Made by a program: the position numbers and the translations under genes. A stretch of 64,000 bases of DNA from Lumnitzera littorea (Eukaryota; Streptophyta; Magnoliopsida; Myrtales; Combretaceae): the NCBI GenBank assembly GCA_024138015.1, contig JAMXBB010000010.1:54042351-54106350 (forward strand), in the 5' to 3' direction. Positions 58,063-64,000 of this stretch are shown in pieces. How positions within the stretch are numbered: the stretch's first letter is position 1; each line of letters starts with the position of its first letter. Under the pieces are notes generated by a model that was given only the letters and a program-made list of their open reading frames with translations, had not been told where the DNA came from and ran no database searches.

Positions 58063-58680
58063 CTTCAACGGCTCCATTTATCTAGGGTTAATAACGTATA
58101 AAGTTTCTGTGAATAATCTTAAACTGTCGACACAAATCTAACATAAGCTTATTGTTGAGATTAATGCCATTGTTAGTGATGATTGTTCTGGACTTCCGTA
58201 TCGAGCCAAGATATCTCTCTTAATGAACCTGGCCACTATCCCTTTAGTAACTCTTAAATAGGATGAGGCCTCCACCCACTTGCTGAAGTAGTCAATGGTA
58301 ACCAGTATAAAGCGATGCCTATTGGATGCTTTTAGAGTAATCAGGCCAATGATGTCCATTCCACACATTAAAAATGGCCATGGCACAAAAAGTGTGTAAC
58401 TCTTGAAGCGGGGCGTTCATCTTATTTGCATAAACCTAGCATAAGTGATAATGCCTGACGTGTTTGATGCAATTGCTTTCCATTGTTGAGCAATAATACC
58501 CTAGCCTCATAATTTTCTTGGACAGCATGCAACCATTCATATGAGGGCCACATACCCCTTCATGTGCTTCTTTCATCAAAATCTTGACCTCTTTGTCGTC
58601 TACACACCTTAAAAGTATATCGTCAAAAGATCGCTGGTACAAAGTGAACTCACTTATTAAGAATTGGGCAACTAATCTCC
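58063..58680 (-). pseudogene. Element C: integrase, first part
   Basis: Minus strand: the zinc-binding HHCC domain LLRCVDDKEVKILMKEAHEG then VCGPHMNGCMLSKKIMRLGY and ending CIKHVRHYHLC (58620-58440). The catalytic core follows, with WPFLMCGMDIIGLITLKASN (58382) holding the first aspartate, FILVTIDYFSKWVEASSY, and FIKRDILARYGSPE then a decayed TDNGTN site where the second aspartate is not clear. It continues by frameshift as NKLMLDLCRQFKI and NGAVE up to 58063. This is the typical integrase of TAT-lineage elements. Confidence 0.75.
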
Positions 58681-58843
58681 TTATCGTCCTTTTGTCCTTT
58701 TTATCAGCCTATTCAGGATATGTGCCTTGTTGTATGAACATTTTAATATCATGATACCATAACTTTTTGCCATTTGTACCTTCAATTGCTAGATAGAAGG
58801 CAGGCTTTTCTTTAATTTCAATGGTGAGGGATTGAATCTTAAC

Positions 58844-59300
58844 TCAACTGGATATTTGGATCATAGATGCTAAAGTGGCTAATGCATCGGCAAATTGATT
58901 TTGAGTCCTTAGTACGTGACTAAAAGTGATTTTTTTGAATTTCTCCATCAATTCAGTCAAGTACAGGTGATAAGGTACTAGTTTAGGATCTTTTGTCTTA
59001 CATTCTACTCGAGCTTGGCCAATAATGAGTGAAGAATCCCCATACACTTTTAGTTCTTGAATATCTTTATCTAGGGTCATTTTGTATCCCATGATGAATG
59101 CTTCATATTCAACGATATTATTGGTGTATGGGAAAATAAGCCTTACAACTACAAGGTAGTGTATACCTCCAGGGGATATCAATATTGCCCCAATTCTACA
59201 CCTGGACATATTAGCAGCTCCATCGAAGAACATCTTCCATTTCGATAGTTCATCATCTTCTTCTTTATCAGAACTTCCTTCAGTTACTAAGATATCTTCA
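58844..59300 (-). pseudogene. Element C: additional (archaeal-type) RNase H
   Basis: A 129-codon open stretch (59233-58844). MFFDGAAN..RCRIGAILISP is the first-aspartate strand, NNIVEYEAFIMGYKMTL the helix with the catalytic glutamate, VYGDSSLIIGQ the second aspartate, and NQFADALATLASM the last. The archaeal-type second RNase H placed just before integrase is characteristic of the TAT lineage. The catalytic D-E-D-D pattern appears preserved here although the surrounding polyprotein is broken. Confidence 0.75.
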
Positions 59301-60720
59301 TCAAGGAATTTGACTTATACCTTTTATGGGGTATCATCAAAGGGATTTTCTACTAACTAATCTACTAAAGCCTGCCCATTGATAGAATTCCAGTTCATGT
59401 ATATAATGTTGAACTCTAATAGTAACATTTGCTACTTTAAGGTTCTGCAGATTAGGGTTGGTTTATCTGCCAAGTACTTAAGGGGATTGTACTGAGTTAG
59501 CAATTCAACCTAGTAATAGAGCATGTATTGTCTAAGCCAATGTATTACCTAGACCAAAGCACAGTAGGTTCTTTCAATTTCTAAATACTTCTACTCCCCT
59601 TTAAGGAACCTTTTACTCAAGTAGTATATGGCCCGCTCTTTTCCTTCCTCATCCTTTTGATCGAGCATAAACCCTATGGATTCTGGTAATACTATAAGGT
59701 AAAGAAATAAAGGCTTCCTAAGTTTAAGAGCTACCAAAATTGGAGGGTTCATGAGGTACTCCTTGATCGTTGTGAAGGCTTGCTTGCAATCTTCGTCCTA
59801 ATTTATCTTGGCGTTCTTTTTCAATAACTTAAACAAAGGATGGCATTTATCCGTAAGTTAAGATATGAACCGAGTGATGTAGTTTAAGTGGCCCAATAAG
59901 CCTCTGATTTCTTTAAGTGTACGTAGAGAGGGCAAGTTAACTATTGCTTTGACTTTATCAACGTCCACTTTGATGCTCCTTTAGCTGATTATGAAACCCA
60001 ATAATTTCCCTAAAGTTACTCTAAAGGTATACTTCTCAAGGTTGAGCTTCAATTGGAATTTTTCTCAACCTATCAAACAATCTCCTCATATTATCAACGT
60101 GATTCTCTCCCTCCTTAGACTTTCTAATCATATCATTAATATACACCTCAACTTCTTTGTACATCATGTCATAAAAGATTACAACGATGGCTCTTTGGCA
60201 AGTTACCCTTGCATTTTTTAGTCTGAAAGGTATTACTTTATAACAAAATGTTCTCTAAGTTGTGATGAATGTTGTCTTGGCTTTATCTTCTTCAAACATT
60301 CAAATTTGATTATATTCGAAAAACTTATCCATGAAGGAGAAAAGATGGTTCCCGACTGTATTATCGACCAAGACATCAATATGGGGCGAAAGGAAAATAT
60401 CTTTAGGGGTTGCTTGGTTGAAGTCTCAAAAATCCACATACACTCTAACTTTTCCATTTTTTTTTATTACTGGCACAATGTTGGCTACCCATTCAAGATA
60501 ATCAAATACTTTGATGAAATCGACCTTTGGTAACTTTCTGACTTCCTCCTTAATTTTCAATAAGATATCTAGTCGGAATCTCCTTAGCTTTTGCTTCTTG
60601 GGTTTGATATCTTCTCTTGTAAGTAAGTGGTGAACCACAATTGATGGATCTAACCCAGGCATATCTTTATAAGACCATACAAACACATCTTTGTATTAAG
60701 ATAATAGTATGGTCATTTTT
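59301..60720 (-). pseudogene. Element C: reverse transcriptase and RNase H
   Basis: Minus strand from 60686: WSYKDMPGLDPSIVVHHLLT, then KKQKLRRFRLDILLKIKEEV and EWVANIVPVIKKNGKVRVYV at the RT start. The palm catalytic box near 60148-60137 reads YIND instead of YVDD, so the first aspartate is replaced by asparagine. Beyond it are DNMRRLFDRLRK and GLLGHLNY-like segments, then the classical RNase H region with AIYYLSKRF and a decayed tether GQALVD. Numerous stops and shifts occur. The sequence style matches TAT-lineage RT. Confidence 0.75.
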
Positions 60721-61950
60721 GCCTTCTATTCTTCTTTCAAATTCCCTCTAATTTTTAACATTTTGGGGTTGTCATCAGTCCCAACATTAACTATCTTGGT
60801 TGGGTCGTCAATGGCAATTCTACTCATTTCATGTCTTTACCAGTTTTCTTATACATCACTATGGTCATAGACATCACTCCCAATGACTAACCCAGTAGAG
60901 TCGGAAGTAATATCAATATTTTCATCACCTATCTTTGCGAGGTATCCATGGCTTTTATTTTAAGCATTGGATCTGGGAAAAAAGTATGTAAAGAAAGGAG
61001 TATGAGTAAGGAAGGAGTAAAGAGAATGAAGATTGATTTTTATTAGGTTAAAAGAAATTCTTTCAAGTACAATATTGTAGAAAAAAGGTAATTATTATAA
61101 AACTTAGTAAAATACTAAACCGTGATTTATCCTTTACCCTAGAAAAGACTTATTGCTATTCATAGAGATGGAGAACCAATTATTTAGGTGCTAGGACTTG
61201 TAGGATGGGCCTATTATTCTATTCTTGTTGGAGGCGTCCTCTTTGGTAAGCTTTGAAGTCTAGACATCAGCCCAGATCAAAGTTTCTGACAACGGTGGAA
61301 AGGCCATTAGGGCGTAATAAAATCTATCACCTCTTTTGCCTCTCGCTTGTATATTTTGCAACTCATCCATTAGAGTTGGGATGTAACCAAGCCCACAAGT
61401 ACCAACCTAGCCTTCTTTAAATTTCAGCCTCTCATCTTTCTTTCAATCGATAATCATACATACTTCTTCAAACATTTAGAGCGTAAAGTCCTCCTACTCC
61501 TCAATGCCAATGTAGGCTATAGCTATTTCCTTATATATTTCGTAATCCTAGTAACCTAAAATCAGTATGACCTGGCTATTTGAGATGAACTTAACCTTTT
61601 AATGAAACCTTAAAGATATGGCCCCTACTGAATGTATCTAAGGTCTTCCCAATAAGATGTTGAAGGTCCTTGGGATGTCTAAGACCTAGAATCAGATGTT
61701 AAAATTATGTGGGCCAATATCAACCGGTAAGTTGATCTCCCCTATAATTTCCCTTTTGGATCTATCAAAAACCCTAACTATTGTTGAACTTAGCTTAATT
61801 GCAGTCGTATTGATGCCCAATAGATCCAAGGTGGTAAGAGTGCAAACATTTAATGGTAATCCATTGTCAATGAGGCTCTTACTGTGATAATGTTGTTCAC
61901 CCTCACTATTATAAAGAGAGGCTTAGTGTGTTGATTACCTTCTTCACCTA
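60721..61950 (-). pseudogene. Element C: protease region
   Basis: The minus strand near 61880-61640 gives LPLNVCTLTTLDLLGI, VRVFDRSKREIIGEINLPVD and IPRTFNILLGRP.IHSVGAI, then KVKFI, the plant TAT protease and its downstream linker. The N-terminal D-S/T-G active site is not clearly visible, the equivalent sequence near 61885 being decayed. The stretch 61600-60720 is poorly conserved linker with stops. Confidence 0.6.
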
Positions 61951-63433
61951 ATTCCTCAGTAGAGAAATAAATCTAATCCATAGTGAGACTAGAGTTGGTG
62001 ATAGATCCCATTCTTTCGACCAGTATCTTACGAGGGACTTTAACCTCCCTCAGAGTTCTAAATAAAGCTTCCAGATGTGGTTCCAATCCATTAACAAACT
62101 CATAAGAGATATTTGTGCTAGAGTCTTAGCGAGCTAATCCATTATCTTATTCTCATTAGACTTGATTATTTCGGTAAAGGTAAACAATCCTTCCTTATAT
62201 TTAGCTAGTTTGTTGTTTGGCCTTTCCAGCACAATTTTATTTTTCAAGTCTTCTTTTAGGTCATAAATTCTACCAAAGCAGGTAATTCCCCACACGAGTG
62301 AACTCAATTGCCATTCATTTATTGCTTAGTAGTTAAGAGAGGCAATTTTGTAATTTTCAGGGGCTAATGGCACATAGAAGGTATACCTTTTAGTTCTTGG
62401 AATTTACTTCTCCTCCTATTTACAGAATTTATTGGAATCAATCATGTTGATGGCGAGATTTAAGTCGTCAAATATCACGTTGATGATGAGCTTGTAGTTA
62501 AGCAAAGGGTTGTTGTTGACGTTTGGAACTAAAGCCTCTACAAAGTCTAGCTAGATTGTGCCTTCGTTGATTAAGTCTCAAATCTTGTTTTTTAATCTCC
62601 AGCACGAGTCTATTGAATGGCCTACTTGCCCCAAATGATATTGATGCCTTGCATTAGGATCGAAAACTCTTAGCCTATACCTTTCATTGGGAGGCTCAAA
62701 ATGGAGCAGATTATGCTTTCTTAGTTTTTCAAGGATCTGACTAAGAGGAACAGGTATCTTGGTGAACTACCTTGGAGCCCTGTTAACTTACAGTTAGCCT
62801 TTAAACTGTTGCTAAGTTGGCGAAGGATTTGCTCTGAAAGAGACTCGAGCATTAAGCCTATTGTTTGAATTGACCATGCCAATAATAGCTTCTCTAGGCT
62901 TACTGGTGGTGGATTTAGCAGAAGGTAGTCTTCTATCCGACGATTCCTATAATTTGCTAGAGGAGACGGCACTCTCAATCCGATACCCTGCTACTACTAC
63001 CTCTGCAAAACTAGAAGAGGCCTGCTTAAACAGGTGAGAGAAGTAGAGTCTCTCGAGAGTGTTGATGAAAGCTAAAGTTAGCTCTTTCTCGGTCATGGGG
63101 CTAAATACCCTTACAGCTAGAGACCTCAACCTTTAGGCATATTCTTTAAAAGATTCATTGTGCCTCTTCCTCAAGGTAACCAAGTCCATCATTGTTGGTG
63201 CCACTTCAACATTGAACTTATATTGCTCATAAAATACCTTAGTCAACTTCTCCTATGTGTTTACTTGATTCAAATCCAATTGGGCGTACCAAGTCAAAGT
63301 AAGGCCTATTAAGCTGTCTTGAAAAGTCTGTACCATGAGCTAGTTGTATTGTACATATTTGCCCATCTTTTGTACATATAGTCTGGTGTGTAGTTAAGGG
63401 CATCCAGTCCCATTATACTTCTCAAAGTCAAGT
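61951..63433 (-). pseudogene. Element C: gag and nucleocapsid-like region
   Basis: The minus strand from about 63410 reads FEKYNGTGCP, FQDSLIGLTLTWYAQLD, EKLTKVFYEQYKFNVEVAPT, MMDLVTLRKRHNESFKEYA and SPMTEKELTLAFINTLERLY, then FAEVVVAGYRIESAV (63000), the capsid part of TAT gag. Farther on come RHQYHLGQVGHSIDSCWRLK and NKIQDLINEGTI (62650-62570), the H-x4-H-x4-C zinc-binding remnant usual here. The far N terminus is cut off at 63433 by the next LTR. Stops at several points make it non-functional. Confidence 0.75.
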
Positions 63434-64000
63434 TGATAAGCGTAAATTGCTTTATACTTTTGAAACATATTTAGGCATAAATTGTTTATAATTATGATTC
63501 AATTCTTAAGTTTTCGGTACTTAATTGGGTAATGTTTTGATTTCAAATGAATCATGAGTAAGGAGATGAAATTTACATAAGAACAATGACTTTTAAGGTA
63601 ATAACGGCTGTGAGGAGAAGAAAACCTTAAAGTAGAACCAAGATTCACTCAATCATGGGCATAATAATGAAGGATTGAATGGCCAGCACTAATTGTGCCC
63701 TCCACGTAGGCGTGATTGAGGAACTTCTGATGATCCCCCTGTCAATTACAGCTATGATTGTATAGCAAGAGGGTGATCACACCCTTAATCACTGGCATGA
63801 TGAGATGTAATGAAATGATGAGGAGTTCACAACCATTGTCACGACTGTCATTGGTGTAGAATCTTGTTTTTTGAGACTATCATTCCCCAAGTCACGGGCA
63901 TGATAAGAGTGGACACAACTATTCTTCTTCAACTTTTTCACACAAACCAATACGTGGAACATGTCTTAACAGGCAGTGTCTTGAAGTGGTATAATTCGAG
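63434..64000 (+). mobile_element. Start of a 'TGATAA' family LTR (continues beyond window)
   Basis: Begins TGATAAGCGTAAATTGC directly after element C's gag and shares GTACTTAATTG.GTAA..TTTTGATTTCAA (63518-63547) with the LTRs at 6755 and 27598. Palindrome-prone words such as GGGTGATCACACCC (63770-63783) and CACGTAGGCGTG (63702-63713) are present. The right end is outside the window. Confidence 0.6.

Noticed and set aside
1..64000. tRNA, rRNA, snoRNA or miRNA genes
   Set aside because: No cloverleaf, rRNA block or convincing miRNA-like hairpin was recognised by reading; primer-binding sites are tRNA-complementary fragments only.

Overview
This window is nuclear DNA of a flowering plant, probably a eudicot. 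It is AT-rich (judged by eye) and almost entirely built of old, nested LTR retrotransposons of the Ty3/gypsy superfamily. Short reading frames broken by stops and frameshifts, TG...CA long terminal repeats with 5-bp target-site duplications, degraded tRNA primer-binding sites, and a profusion of G-to-A/C-to-T changes all point to ancient methylated repeats. The only host gene I can support is at the left edge: the 5' end of a minus-strand gene with a 5'UTR intron and a first coding exon starting MDNLCCFNSV, which resembles small plant PP2C phosphatases. The rest of that gene lies outside the window.

Layout. 1-480: 5' end of the host gene. 480-6750: AT-rich intergenic DNA, a decayed Tekay/Del-like LTR (about 2690-3584) and a hAT-type MITE (5240-6105). 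6755-8032: solo LTR of a 'TGATAA' family. 8033-10006: unclassified repeat. 10007-13336: 3.3-kb Tekay-like solo LTR. 13342-20780: an Athila-type element on the plus strand (LTR end, primer-binding site, gag) split by an unclassified insertion and by a 2.7-kb TAT-type solo LTR (16839-19572). 20781-23800: 3' part of a Galadriel-like chromovirus (element I, minus strand). 23801-33955: a Reina/CRM-like chromovirus (element H, minus strand) with 5' LTR, primer site, gag, protease, RT, RNase H and integrase. Its RT is cut by a second Tekay-like solo LTR (26269-30802), which itself carries a 'TGATAA' LTR (27598-28823). 34059-about 37600: a further Tekay-like LTR. 37600-40136: a gag-like coiled-coil relic and Athila remnants. 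40137-50245: two TAT-type LTRs in inverted orientation, the right one full length but split by two solo LTRs. 50246-56340: tandem repeats (about 85 bp and about 62 bp) interrupted by a complete non-autonomous LTR element D (50981-55742). 56880-63433: gag-pol of a TAT-lineage element (element C, minus strand), its integrase split by solo LTR G (57085-58062). 63434-64000: start of another 'TGATAA' LTR.

Nothing here acts as a working gene system. Every retroelement coding region I read carries disabling changes or is truncated. The informative content is the order of insertions, the number of solo LTRs with recognisable duplications, and several odd motif arrays inside non-coding parts of the elements. 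I found no convincing undescribed biological system; the oddest objects are element D's spacer, densely studded with an AGCTCGG-like motif, and the inverted TAT LTR pair.
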